Shown one piece after another: positions 45,096 to 57,110 of a DNA stretch of 64,000 nucleotides. The position numbers were made by a program, and so were the translations under genes. The DNA comes from Megalopta genalis (taxonomy: Eukaryota > Arthropoda > Insecta > Hymenoptera > Halictidae): assembly GCF_051020955.1 (NCBI RefSeq), contig NC_135021.1:15295962-15359961 (forward strand), written 5' to 3'. The notes beneath the pieces are model-generated. The model saw only the letters and a list, made by a program, of their open reading frames with translations, was not told the origin of the DNA and ran no database searches. The number at the start of each line of letters is the position of its first letter. Position 1 is the stretch's first letter.

Positions 45096-47737
45096 ATGCC
45101 CTCCAGTAATCCCTTGCCACCCAAAGAAAATGCCTTGTTTAAGCGAATTCTGGTGAGTAACGTGCAATCAAAATACTCTGTTTTGGACCCCACTCTCCGG
45201 CTAATAGGAGTATTCATCATGCTCTAATGATGAAGCACTCTTCGGAAAAACTGGGAAAAACTCACTGGCAACCATGAATAGCACGATAATTGCGCTCGTC
45301 GCGAATAAAAGTGCGATCCGATGCACGTCTTATTCCCTTGACTCTCGATTATGCCAGTTCATACAACCACACAGCATTTAATTCATGAAAACATTTTATA
45401 TCCTGAGAAACGTGTATTGTGTTTCTTGCAGAGGTGTTACGAACACAAACAATATAAGAATGGGTTAAAGTTTGCTAAGCAAATCCTGTCGAACCCTAAA
45501 TTTAACGAACATGGGGAGACCTTGGCAATGAAAGGTCTCACTCTGAACTGCTTAGGTCGCAAGGAAGAAGCATACGATCATGTACGGCGTGGTCTTAGGA
45601 ACGACTTACAATCTCATGTTTGTTGGCACGTTTATGGATTGCTACAGCGCTCAGACAAGAAATACGACGAGGCCATCAAATGTTATAGAAATGCACTCAA
45701 ATGGGATAAGGATAATATACAGATCCTTAGGGACTTATCGCTACTTCAAATTCAAATGAGGGACCTGGAGGGCTATAGAGTAAATACCCTCAACAAATAT
45801 CATATTCATTTTGTATATTATGTAGTAGTGCATGCTGAAGCATCCACCTTTTTGATTGTCCCAACTGTATCCAGTCCCAAAGTACTACTGCAGCAAAATT
45901 TCAATGAATATATTTTTTAGGACACAAGAAATCAGTTACTTATGTTACGTCCCACACAACGTGCATCATGGATTGGTTTTGCTATCTCGTATCACCTACT
46001 GAAGGACTATGAAATGGCTCTAAAGATTTTAGATACTTTTCGAAATTTCCCAATGGTATGTATCTCAGCATTGCATATTAGATTAAACGCGTTTAGAGTG
46101 AATGTTTCAAATATACAGCATGTTGTTCGAAATCTAAATTGCTTAGGATTATAATCAAAGGTACATACATGTTATTTATGATAGTGTATAATAGGGATAT
46201 TCATCAAATGTGCAGATTTGTTATGATTACGAACACAGTGAATTATTGTTATACCAAAATATGGTTATCCAAGAATCAGGAGAGTGCGAACAAGCACTAA
46301 AACATCTTGATAAATACAGTGATCAAATTTGTGATAAAGTTACTGTGAAAGAAACATATGGTAAGTTACATTTAGCAATTTCTCGTTTATTGGGATATTT
46401 CTTCGTGAAATTTTAACCAGTCTTTTCCTTAGGTAAATTAAGATTACAATTGAAACAATATGAGGAGGCGGCCGACATTTATAAGGGACTTTTAGATATA
46501 AATCCCGAAAACACGACGTATTACACTAGGCTAGCAGAGGCTGAAAGACATGCTAAACCCGAGGAGACGTTAGTTATGCTTCAAGATTACGAGGAATTGT
46601 TTCCTCGAGCCCTGGCGCCGCGCCGCTTACAATTATACTACGCCTCAGGGGATGAATTTAAAACATTAGTCGATCGGTATTTACGCAGAGGTATTGACAT
46701 TCGTAATACTTACATAAGGCACAATGTTCGCCGGGTGCAATGTCCACCGTTGTTCACCTCTACCGTATTCATACCGTAGGTCTCCATAAAGGCGTGCCGC
46801 CTCTGTTTGTAAATCTTCGTTCTTTGTATATTGATCAGCAGAAAGTTGATATTATACAGTCCTTAGTACTGCAGTACAAGGAGGCGTTGAAGGCTCACGA
46901 GCACTTTAGCGACCAAGAGAAAGATAATCCTCGAGAGCCGGCGTCAGCGTTGCTTTGGACATATTACTATTTAGCACAACATTACGATCATCTCGGACTC
47001 ACAGAGAAAGCACTGGACGAAATTGATGCTGCCATAGAACATACTCCTACACTTATAGAACTTTTTGTTACCAAAGGTCGCATTTATAAGGTCAGTCTTT
47101 TGTCAATCACACATAAGTAGGTTTTCAATTAGAATTTAATAGCTAACCGTTTGCCGATCTGCAGCATGCCGGCAACGTTCAAGAAGCTTACAAATGGCTG
47201 GACGAAGCGCAAGGTTTAGACACCGCAGATCGTTATATTAATTCAAAGTGTGCCAAGTACATGTTACGTGCGAATCTAATCAAAGAGGCGGAGGAGACGT
47301 GTGGCAAATTCACCAGGGAAGGTGTCCTAGCCATGGAGAACCTGAACGAGATGCAGTGCATGTGGATACAGACGGAAGCGGCTAACGCTTACAAACGCCT
47401 CGGGAAATTTGGGGAGGCCTTGAAGAAATGTCACGAGGTTGATAGGGTCAGTTGAGAGATGATCAATTGGTCGAGCGCATCCATCTTAACAGTCTGTTTA
47501 AGTCTTTTTTTGTTGGTTTCCAGCATTTCTCCGAGATCATAGAGGATCAATTCGACTTCCACACGTACTGCATGAGAAAGATGACTCTACGGTCCTACGT
47601 GGGCCTTCTCAGGTTAGAGGATGTGCTGCGGGCTCATCCATTTTATTTCAAGGCAGCGAAGTGCGCGGTAGAGGTTTACCTGCGACTACATGACGATCCT
47701 CTACCTGATCCGACGCAGGCTCAAGAGATCGACACTG
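45096..47737 (+). CDS. NAA15: NatA auxiliary subunit, N-alpha-acetyltransferase 15, 3' end not found
   Basis: Eight exons: 45096-45152, 45432-45779, 45921-46055, 46216-46360, 46433-46690, 46780-47090, 47165-47446 and 47524-47737, all GT-AG and in phase, giving 583 complete codons. The start (MPSSNPLPPKENALFKRIL) matches the family N terminus. TPR-type helical repeats run throughout, with hallmark segments RCYEHKQYKNGLKFAKQIL, CWHVYGLLQRSDKKYDEAIK, LRPTQRASWIGF, LLWTYYYLAQHYD, TADRYINSKCAKYM and FDFHTYCMRKMTLRSYV. NAA15 wraps the catalytic subunit NAA10 and anchors NatA to ribosomes, where it acetylates nascent N termini starting with Ser, Ala, Thr, Gly, Val or Cys. The last exon ends at a good donor (ACTG|GTGAGT) in phase 1 just before the family's Lys/Arg-rich segment. 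The remaining C-terminal exons (about 280 residues in animals) are not recognisable downstream, so the gene continues past the window or is broken. Confidence 0.96.
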
Positions 47738-48935
47738 GTGAGTCTCTGTTCTTGATTGCAACTTCTGATCAAATGATGAATTGTTGATTTATTAATGTAC
47801 TCCTGGTAGAAAATAGTTGATCAAAATCGCACTCATATCGGCTGAAAAAAATTAGCGTCTAGTAAAAGTAAAAACCAGTATTGTACTCGTATCACAACTG
47901 ATATACAAATCGTGGCCTCAGAAATAATCAATTGCAATTTCATTTTATATTCATATTTTGTATCTTGAAAAACGATTATTTCTATTTGCTGTTAATGTAT
48001 TCTTTATCATTACACCTTGCATTTATCGTTCAATAAAAATTGTTTGATCGATTATTTTCTGCCAGAATTGTGTAAGAAGTATCTTTTCGTCACTTCGTAA
48101 TCTCTCACAACAAGGTTAATTACTTCTATTTATATACCTCCTTAACTTTTTTGCGAAATCTTTCGCACGTTACCTTGACTTTCTGTTGAATGATCGTCAC
48201 CCAGAAAAAGAAGGTGACCTTCCTTTCGAAAAACTAATCAATCGCGTTGTACTCGATATTTCGAAACTGTTTAATTATCAGTTAATTAATTATATCGGTA
48301 ATACTTATTGAATTGTCGCGAGCTAGTCAATCTCGCTGTCGTTAACGAACCTGCTGTGCATGTTTAATTCGTAGCAATGGTTCGTGAATAGGTCATTTTA
48401 TGGTACACTTTATTTCCACGTTTAAATAATTGACCTTTCGGAGATTGTTTGCCATTACATTGGAAGTCACAATTAGTATGCAAACGATCGCAGTTTCTGG
48501 ATAACTAGTTTTAATCGTATAGTAACAATACCGTTTATTAAATAACATCTCGTTCAATACGGCGCACAGTTTTCTACTCTTCGGTATATTTACACTAGAA
48601 TTCTCGAATTTTAATAAGTGGCGATATAATTCCGATTTTTTCTGCAACGTCCGTGGTAATCGTTGACTATCTTACACAAGGCAAGTAATAGGAATTGATT
48701 AAAGTACCAATTAAACTTCATCCTATTATACAGATATTAATGAGAAATATCCTTCTTGCATAGTGCACAGAAATAACTTATTTCTTTATCATCGTGCCCG
48801 AATCTCACGACGATTTACTTCCTTGCTGACCTTGACCGGTCAATTTATTACAATTTTAATCCAGTACCAGCCACGTTGTTCTCGTCTAAGTTCCCCGCAG
48901 AGAAAGAGCCAATCTTTCCCATGAAAGTTTCACGA
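47738..48935. other. Probable NAA15 intron
   Basis: AT-rich. No exon encoding the expected Lys/Arg-rich NAA15 C-terminal region is seen on the + strand. Confidence 0.5.
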
Positions 48936-49219
48936 CTAACACTTTACCTACCAGAAGTCTTGATTAGATTCTCAAAGGAGCTTAAAGATCTTCCTTCGGC
49001 TAATCATTCTAACAGATACAATTAGATTATAGTGTCGGAGATGATTGAACGAAAATGTCATCTCTGGTAAACCTAAAGAGAAATCGTACTAGATCACGTA
49101 GCTCAATATAGCTTCTGAACGATCAACATTGCTATACTGAGAACTACGATTAAAATGTAGAGACCTAGCTATTGATATCGAGAGGACTGTCAAACAATTG
49201 TCGGTAGGTAAAGCGTTAA
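48936..49219. mobile_element. TTAA-type MITE, family F
   Basis: Ends AACACTTTACCTACCAGA (preceded by CTAA, probably a mutated TTAA) and, on the - strand, AACGCTTTACCTACCGAC (TTAA at 49216-49219). 284 bp with no coding capacity. Fifteen or so terminal bases match with few changes. Confidence 0.65.
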
Positions 49220-50389
49220 GAACACTGTTTATTCGATCGGATATCATGCTTCGCCCAGCAAGAGGCGTACGAAAAACGCAGCTACGATCGGCTCACCGCT
49301 ATCGTTAATCATTCACTATATACATACACGTACATGTTTACCTCGATCATTAATCACAGACAATGCGCGAGTACTGTTAATAACCGCGCGCATACACGCA
49401 GCTATCGTCGACACGCGAATCGAGTATCTCGCGTCTGTATCGTTACACCTATGATACGGGAGGCAAGGAGAGAAGGGATCAGGGTAACATATAAATTAAG
49501 CATTTATACCGTAAGTAAGGCGTTGATAATCATCTACCCTAGTCGTTACATATATATTTACACGTGTAATAAATATCCTAACGGTACGGCCGTGGACGCG
49601 CGTCCACCGTGTTCCTCGCTCTTCAAGCCTAACTGTCCTCGAACAACAATCTCGTACAAAAATGAATCTCGAAAAGTCCTATACATATATTCCGTAACGT
49701 CCTACGACTGGAAAGCTCGTTGCTTTCGATCTATCTCAAAGTGCACTGTCAATTGCACCGTGGAAATACAGCATCGTTGCTCTTTCATTTCTCAAAAGCC
49801 CTGTGCAGCGTTGATCGTATCGTAGAACAGAAATACAGTATTTCCTCCATAGCGTCGCGCGACATCCCGAAGCAAATGAAGACGCGAATAATTGTACTTT
49901 TCTGTTCGTCGCTTTCTTACTCTTCCAAAAACCTGTGCGCTGTTAGTTACGCCTTGGAACAAAGATACAAAACTTCCTCTGTAACGTCGCGCGGATGCTC
50001 GGAAACAGGGGGGACGCTCTTTCGCCTACTACTTTTACTTGATTCACGATGGATTAGTAAGGCGACGAGGTAACGATAAAATCGCGATGTTAAAAGGCTC
50101 GCGACGCTACGAATAAAATGCTTACGCTCCTCCGATGGAGGAGGAAAGGGGAAGAACACTGTATTCGCCAGCCATTTGCAACGTCACACGAATCGCTGCG
50201 ATACACTAAAACAGTTCGAGCCCTTGCCCGGCTCTCTTGGCAGACATGGCCACTCTGGGAGCACTCGGGATTGCCCCCTGGGGCAAGCAGCGTCGGAAAG
50301 CCTCTGTAGAATCGCTTCAGTGGGCGTGGTTAGGCCGCTCTCGTCGATGCCCCACGGGGCAGCCCGCGTCCGCCTATGGCAAAGAATGA
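49220..50389. other. Non-coding sequence, probable 3' region of the - strand gene
   Basis: It contains a diverged local duplication: segments near 49770-49880 and 49895-50005 share CTCTTTCATT/CTTTCTTACT, AAGCCCTGTGC/AAACCTGTGC, GAACA, ATACAGTATTTCCTC-like and GCGTCGCGCG blocks, spaced about 123 bp. No exon recognised. Confidence 0.45.
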
Positions 50390-53300
50390 TCAGACGTTGT
50401 CGGGTCGCCGTCGACGTCTCAGCAGCCTCGAGTCCCTCGACTTCGGGTAAAGGTGTCCTGCGTTCCTTTCTGGCCTTTGCGTGACGGCCTGCGGCGTCAG
50501 GAAGTAAAAGTGACCGCCGTCACCTGGCAATCGGTACGCGAAGTACGCCTTCGGCTTGTCCGGCTGGTTGTCCGGCACGGGAATGGGACTGATGAATTCC
50601 GCGTCGGGATTTATGGTCGGCCGGGGGTCTCGGTAGTTCACTTTGATGTCGTCCTCTAAAGAGATAGGCAACTGGCCGTAGGACTCGTCGATCTCCTCCG
50701 CCGACTCCACCACGGGGACATAGTTCGTCGAAGGCCCGTTGGCCTGGTTCACCAGTTGTTGGTCAGGGTAGGCTCTGAGGGCAGCTAACGGTGGACTCTC
50801 CCTGCTGGGTACCCTGTAATTAGGTGGTCTCTGGTCGACTACAGCGATGAACTCGCTGTCCGGGTTGATGGGAGGCAGAGGCTGTCGAAAGTTCACCAGG
50901 ATGTCGTCTTTCAGGGAGTAAGGCCTTTGCGACTGGTCCCCGTAGTGCACTTTCACATTAGGTGTCTTGAACACTGGCGGTTCAGGAGTGTTATAGTTGT
51001 TCTCGATGTAGCCACTGAACTCTGGTCTCTCAGTGGTCTTCGAGTAAATCGGCGTCGTGCTGGGTATGCCCTTGTGAGGGATCTTCTTACCAAAGATGGT
51101 AAAGTACTCCTTGGTAACGTCGTCCAACAGTTTCTCGTCTTGCTGAGTATAATACGACAAGTGAGGATTAGGTGTAGTGTTCACGACAGGGTTAGCGGTG
51201 GTCGAGGGGTAGATAGGCGATTGATTCTTGAAGGGCAGACTCTGCGGCCTCAGCTGCTTCGTAGGCTCGTTCTGCGGGTAATCGTACCTAGGTCCGTCGA
51301 AGATCTTCACGTCCCTATACTCGTTATAAGGCACGGTGTGCTGTTGCTGTTCGAACTGCCGCTGGCTGCCTCTCTTCGAGTAGTCCGCAGCCTCGAAGCT
51401 GTACTGGTAGATCGGCTTCGGCTTGTCCTGCCTGTAGTACGTCTGCGGCCTTGGCGTCGTGTAATACGACTGCACAGGCCGAGAGGATATCGCCTGATAG
51501 TAAAGCGACGCGCGATCAGGTAGCATCCGCTGACCCTGCGGCCTGGTAGTCGACGTCCGTGTCACGGAATCGCTGTAACGAACCGGCTCCGAGTTCTTCA
51601 CCACCGAGTCGATGTATTTCACATTGTAGTCCTTCGAGGTCTCTTGCGACGGGATAGTCTCCACGCTGTAGAACTGCTTCTTCTTCTCCACTGGACGAGG
51701 CTGTGTCACCACGTCCTCGTAGAAAGGTGTCTCTGTGGTAGTCTTGAAATAAACCGCTGGATCCGGAGTGGTCGCGGTGGGCTCATTAGACTCTTCGTAA
51801 AAGTAGTAGGACGCCTGGTTCGATGATCTCTGAGGGTTACCAGTGGTGACTATGGTCTTTACCGAAGCTGGTGTCACCTCGATCGGTTTCTCCAAAGTGG
51901 ACTGCGTCGAGGTGTAATAGGACAACAGAGGAAGCGTCTTGCTAGTCACTATGCCAGACCAGGCCTCGTTCTTCCTCGGAACAGGCTCCTGATTGGTCAC
52001 CTGGTTCTCCAATATGGGCCCGATGCTGTAGAACCCAGGGTTATCCAGGGTCGTCGGCTTGTCCACTGTGGGCGTCGTGACTTCCACGAACGGCAAAGTG
52101 GGGACTCTGCTGGGTGCCAGTGTGGTAGCGTTCTTCTGTTTCGTCGTTCTGTAAGTCTTCGTGCTGGTCGACACCGTGACGGACGTCCGCGTCTTAGCGA
52201 CCGGTGCACCGGTAGTACTCTTGTACTTGGAGGTGAGCTTCCTAGGCGGCAGATACGTGGGCCTCTGTCGCGGCACCGGAGTGGTACCGGGTCGCCTGCT
52301 GTACTTCTTCGTGGTGGTCTTCTTGTCGTCGAGAGCAGAGAAGAAGTCTGGCGGGGGTGGCAGAATAATGCCCGGCACTAGCGGACCTGGCGGCACTGCG
52401 GTAGCATTGTCCTGCTGATACTGGAAGCTGTAGGGCGGGGGATAGTAGATCGACTGATCCTCTTCATCGTAGTCGGATTGATTGCTCGGAGGAGGCACGA
52501 ACACCGCGCCAGGTGGTATCGCGTGATAAAATGGCGGCAGACCGGTCATCGAGTCCGGTTTCGTTCCCTTGTTATTCTCCCCCGAAGTGTCGTTCGCATT
52601 GGGCATCACGATAGTGCCGTTAGATATGATGGCGAAGAGGGGGCCGTCCTCCGAGAGGAATCCCTTCGTGAACAGCGAGTCCTTCCCGACGTCGGTGCCG
52701 TTCCCGATCTCCTTGGTTCCGTTGGGTCCGATGATCTGGATCGGGCCGCCGTCGGTGAGCTGAACCGGAAAGGGCGGCGGTACCTTGGGCCTCGGTGGAA
52801 TCTTGACCTGCCTCCTGGGCGCCTTGTAATTGTCGATCGGTGGCCATGTCTCCCACTCCCCATTGCTCGTCGTGGTTTCATGGCCAGGAAATTTCCCGCC
52901 TCGCAACACCAGCACGTGATTCTCCGCCAGCCAGATCTCGTCCTCGTCTAGACCGCCTAAATTCTCTATGGTGTCCTTCGGCACCTCCGGGTTGCCCAGG
53001 TAGCTGATGATCCCAGGCCTCTTCGGCCGGTTCCCGTAGATCTCGTTTTGTATCAGACCGTACTTGCCCTCTTTGACCTGCTGCGAGAGCGTTTTCTTGT
53101 CGTCGTCGTCGTCCTTGCGGCTAGGCTTCGCCTCCTTGCCGTTCCCAGCCGAGGACAACAGAATCCCGTCGTCCCAGAGCGCGTCGTCTTTCGCCTGGCC
53201 GGCTTCGCCTCTCAGGTGTCCTCCGACCAGACGGTGCGACACTTTCCTTCCGGGTTCGGTGGTGATCTCGTTCTCCCTCCTGGTCGACGACTTGAATCCG

Positions 53301-53458
53301 CGGCTCCCGAGCCCGTACGCTCTGTCTGGACGATGACTGGACCCCTCGACGTGCCGCCTTTCTCTAGGCAACGTCGATGACACGATCATCGGCAGACAGC
53401 TGGCCAGCAACGCTGCGCCCAGGAGCAGCCTCTGCACCGGAAACCCTTTCCGCGGCAT
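50390..53458 (-). CDS. Secreted Pro/Thr/Tyr-rich protein of unknown function
   Basis: A single open frame of 1022 codons plus stop, too long and too biased to be chance. The ATG at 53458-53456 is preceded directly by CTGTTGCAG, a good acceptor, so a 5' untranslated intron is likely. Residues 1-28 are a signal peptide (RLLLGAALLASCLPMIVSS). Then come a basic stretch, an Asp run (116-120), and a non-repetitive region (about 132-210, KYGLIQNEIYGNRPKRPG to WETWPP) that looks like a conserved core. Potential N-glycosylation sites are at 246, 253, 280 and 289. A long Pro/Thr/Ser/Tyr-rich low-complexity part follows. The C terminus holds two copies, 85 residues apart (about 848 and 933), of SLxDDIxVNxRxPxPxINPDxEFI, and ends in RRRRR. 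The composition fits an extracellular-matrix or cuticle-associated protein, but I recognise no family. It may be nested in an NAA15 intron on the opposite strand. Confidence 0.88.
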   Translation of the reverse strand: MPRKGFPVQRLLLGAALLASCLPMIVSSTLPRERRHVEGSSHRPDRAYGLGSRGFKSSTRRENEITTEPGRKVSHRLVGGHLRGEAGQAKDDALWDDGILLSSAGNGKEAKPSRKDDDDDKKTLSQQVKEGKYGLIQNEIYGNRPKRPGIISYLGNPEVPKDTIENLGGLDEDEIWLAENHVLVLRGGKFPGHETTTSNGEWETWPPIDNYKAPRRQVKIPPRPKVPPPFPVQLTDGGPIQIIGPNGTKEIGNGTDVGKDSLFTKGFLSEDGPLFAIISNGTIVMPNANDTSGENNKGTKPDSMTGLPPFYHAIPPGAVFVPPPSNQSDYDEEDQSIYYPPPYSFQYQQDNATAVPPGPLVPGIILPPPPDFFSALDDKKTTTKKYSRRPGTTPVPRQRPTYLPPRKLTSKYKSTTGAPVAKTRTSVTVSTSTKTYRTTKQKNATTLAPSRVPTLPFVEVTTPTVDKPTTLDNPGFYSIGPILENQVTNQEPVPRKNEAWSGIVTSKTLPLLSYYTSTQSTLEKPIEVTPASVKTIVTTGNPQRSSNQASYYFYEESNEPTATTPDPAVYFKTTTETPFYEDVVTQPRPVEKKKQFYSVETIPSQETSKDYNVKYIDSVVKNSEPVRYSDSVTRTSTTRPQGQRMLPDRASLYYQAISSRPVQSYYTTPRPQTYYRQDKPKPIYQYSFEAADYSKRGSQRQFEQQQHTVPYNEYRDVKIFDGPRYDYPQNEPTKQLRPQSLPFKNQSPIYPSTTANPVVNTTPNPHLSYYTQQDEKLLDDVTKEYFTIFGKKIPHKGIPSTTPIYSKTTERPEFSGYIENNYNTPEPPVFKTPNVKVHYGDQSQRPYSLKDDILVNFRQPLPPINPDSEFIAVVDQRPPNYRVPSRESPPLAALRAYPDQQLVNQANGPSTNYVPVVESAEEIDESYGQLPISLEDDIKVNYRDPRPTINPDAEFISPIPVPDNQPDKPKAYFAYRLPGDGGHFYFLTPQAVTQRPERNAGHLYPKSRDSRLLRRRRRPDNV

Positions 53459-56400
53459 CTGCAACAGAGTTCGGAGAACTTGAATCGGTTTTCATTCACC
53501 GAAGAAGATCGAGATCTACAACGATCGAGAAGCTTTCGGAGCATAGCCTTCTTGGAACGGCGGAGGCGAGTCAATGATTCCGCGAGACCGCCGTGGGTCA
53601 GCTAATGCGTACCGGGAATGGCTCGTGAGCACAATCATCGGAATTGCGTTCACGGTCAGCGCGCCACGCAGCTAATTTTGATAATACCATTCAATTACGC
53701 TATTCATCCTTCAAGATGATTCGCCAGGAAACACGGTCCCACCAACGGAAAAGAGAGCTATGATATGCGATGGTGTTTCCGCTTCGCGTAACTCCTTTGC
53801 TTTCTCTGTTTGACAAGGGGCAGAAGCTGTTTCTTCCGACGCTTTGCGAAATCTAAGCTGTCATCGTTTCTTCAGCAAGCTTCATTCGTGGGTGATTCGA
53901 TCTTATTTTATTTCATCTATTACGTACGCAGTCATTTTAACGGACTGATTTGCTAACATTGGAATTCGAAGGACGAGTATCATTACTTTAGTAAAAGGTT
54001 CATTTTATTCCAGAGAGAATGAGGTTCTCGTTCAAATAAACTGTGAATCTCCGTGTATGAAAATTGAAGTGCTGTTGCCAGATACATAGAATCGACTTTA
54101 TACATGTTGTTAGCGACGATAAATGCTGGAAGATTTGGAGATCGTTGTGTTCTTATTAACTTCGAGGCATTGATTGTGGTCGACGATGCGACAGGCAGTT
54201 GCACGTACAGTGCTTCGTATTATCATAATTAGACTGCAGAATTTATGCGTTAATGATAAGAACGAACATGTCGAATGCCGTATCTATCAAGAAAGGGAAT
54301 ATACGTTGATTTCGCATGAACATTTACGGTTCTTTCGCAATGATAGATAGACCCGGGGTTACCGGGACAATGTCTTCGTGGATGTGTCATGTAATAATGG
54401 TATTGAAAGAGAACGAGAATGCTAGAACGGCGTGGTTGGGAAACAAGCACATTCTGAAATTGTTTTCGGTCGCGTTCTAGGGGAACGGCGGATCTAGTCC
54501 ACGAATTTCGCGAATTCGCCGATTCCATTGACTCGGGTCGCAATAATACGAGAATGTGGGTCCGGAGGGGGCCACGCCTTTCCCTCGTGAACAGATCGGT
54601 GAACGGTCGACAAACATTCACGGGTCACTGGAGTACCAGCGAGTCGCGAGTAATGACTTGCAACCGAGAAACAAACCCGAAGCTCGCGTTTATGCAGTCG
54701 CCTGGCGATGCAGTCGATTGTCTCGCGGAAGCAACGACCACTCGCATGCAGAACCGCAACCTGATTTTTACTAGCGAGCTTTACTCGACGACAAACTAAG
54801 GCTTGTTCAGGATTTGTCATCGAGACAGCGCTTTTTGTAGTCTGTATTTCGAGGTTCAAAACTTGTACTTCAAGCATGCTTTCACGTTCTTCAAGCTTCG
54901 GTCCGATCGCTGAACGATTTCAATTTGATAACAATAAGTTCTGGCACGTTCAGAATTAATGTCAACAAATTCATCGTTGGTGGCAGAACGGTGCAATCGA
55001 ACAAGGAGTAATTAATGAACGAAGAGCATTTGATCAACGATTTTGATTGCTCATTCGTAAATTCAATGACGCGCTTTCTCCAAAGAAGTATCAAGATCTT
55101 CAAATTGTGACGATAGACTACATCAATGAATTCACATCAATGGACCAACCGATGTCGTGCGAATATCAGCAGATCCTTTCGAGGTGTAACCGCGAGATCG
55201 AACAACGGAGTATCGGTTCTTACCATAGATCGTTGTTCCTTGCGAATTCGATCAACTCTCACGAACGGAGAGCTTCGAGTTCCAATTTTCCGGGAACAAA
55301 TCACTGAACACACACAATGCACAACGGCGGAAAGGTACTTGTTCCAAACGATCTCGCTCAAGATCACGCTTACGAGAGTTCCATCCAATTATGTTCGTAC
55401 GTCGAAATCATTCTTCGTTCCGGCTAGCAATCCTACTAGCACGAGAAAAATCAGCTGAATCTATCAGACACCTTGATAACAGAGCACTCGGCTGGAAAAG
55501 AGTACCTTTCTCTTAGTTTCCGGAGCCACCCACGAGCCTGCGCGGCGATAATCGTTCTCCGGTGTTTCGCTACGGTTGTCTTCGAATAACAGTAATCTTG
55601 GGCAGCTTTTCGCGACGCTCTTCCTCACCGGACGAGAACGCTTTAACCGAAGATCCGGAAAACGCACCGATATATAGATCGCTCGGCGTACGTCTTTGAT
55701 CGTTTTGACGCGTTCCCTTTTCCGCGAGGCTTTAATCAACGAGCGACGACGTGTCGGAATTGAGAAATTCCTGTAGCTAGAGATAGTAGTAGTAGCTTCG
55801 GCGGCGGCCTAATCGCGCCGACGGCTGCCCGAATCATGCTCTCGGCGGCGATAATGCTTAATCCGCCGCGCGGCTCGAAACTACCACGAGTTCGATCGAG
55901 GAGAACGCTTCCCCACGTGTTCGCCACTTTCTCCGTGATATCCGTCGATCTCGATCGAACCTCGATCGTTGCAACCGCGCTTCAACTTCGCAGACACGCT
56001 CGAGACACTTCCCAGCGAATTAAATCGAACGAGGGAAGGCGCGGACCGCTTCCGGTTGTTCGAGCCGTCGACGAGGAGGGCTCCGGTCGCGTGTCCCGCT
56101 GCTGCCGAGACCGCGGCTGATTCTTCTCGGAGGGTCCGACACCACCGAGCCGGCGTCCCAGTTCGCAGACACTCGAGCCGAGACCACGGCTCGTTCTTCG
56201 TTCGATAGAAAACCGGCAGAACGTGTCATAGCAGGCCGAAGCTGGCGAACAGCCGCTCGCGCCGGCATGGTACACGTGACTGGCCGGTTTTCATCACCTT
56301 TCCCAGTGCACCGGGCCCCTCAAGGACGCCCGTTCCGAAAGGTGGAGCCATTTCCAACCGGTGGTGGCCGACGTGCACGGCCAGTTCCCCTTAGCTGGAA

Positions 56401-56760
56401 AGGAGGAAGTCGGGCCGGGCCGGGCCGCGATTCCGTCCGTCGAAACACCGATCCCCGTGCCAGCGCCTTTCTTTCTTCCGTTCGCGAGCCCGCCGAGAAC
56501 ATGGCTTCTCGCATTTTTCTGGCGAATTTTCCAACTTCCGTTTGTCCTTCATTTGGACAATTCAGTTCGTTCTTTCGTAGATATAACGACGATGGGGTTA
56601 CCCCCCAAGAGTACCGTGAAAATTTCAAGTTAATTGGCCCCCGCCCCTCAATTTACGCGAATTTCCGTTCCACGTGGATATGTTTTACGCGATTGAAAAT
56701 GGCACGGACTCGTCATCTTCGTCGCTTGAAATATTTGGATGTTCGACTTTATTGTCATTG
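53459..56760. other. Upstream region of the secreted-protein gene
   Basis: No coding exon recognised. The region 55740-56500 is GC-rich with many CpGs and is a candidate promoter or 5' exon area for the - strand gene. A solo end of the TA-GACYGCGGAT family (TTAGACTGCAGAATTTATGC) starts at 54229. Confidence 0.45.
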
Positions 56761-56795
56761 TTAACACTAAATCTACCACTGCCGGTCAAATCATC
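56761..56795 (+). mobile_element. Solo TTAA-type transposon end
   Basis: TTAACACTAAATCTACCACT followed by GCCGGTCAAAT matches, inverted, 20690-20721. No partner end is seen within 500 bp. Confidence 0.5.
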
Positions 56796-56904
56796 GGTTT
56801 TAGAATTACTGAGATCGTAAAGCTGCTTTCATTAAAAACTATTGAATGTATTTCCTTATTCAATAACGTTGTAATAACGTTGTAATATTAAATAGCGTTG
56901 TAAT

Positions 56905-57110
56905 TAGACAGCGGATCTTCATGCAAAATAAAAATTGTCGTCGTTAAGTGCAAGCTACAGGAACTACGTAGACATTTATATCTTTCGTTAACGATTTGAA
57001 TAAGTTGCAGGATAATACAATAATATTTTCGAACGACTGCTCAAATGTTTTAGCTATTTTACAGTTGATTTGTTTTCTTTTTTTTACAAATGCACAAAAT
57101 TCGCGGTCTA
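56905..57110. mobile_element. TA-GACYGCGGAT MITE, complete copy
   Basis: TA at 56905-56906 and 57109-57110. Ends are TAGACAGCGGATCTTCATGC and (- strand) TAGACCGCGAATTTTGTGC. The left subterminal blocks AAAATAAAAATTGTCGTCG and AAGCTACAGGAAC match other copies. 206 bp. Confidence 0.75.

Noticed and set aside
50453..53380. Several 60-198 codon frames on the + strand
   Set aside because: They lie opposite the 1022-codon secreted-protein frame and are shadows of it.
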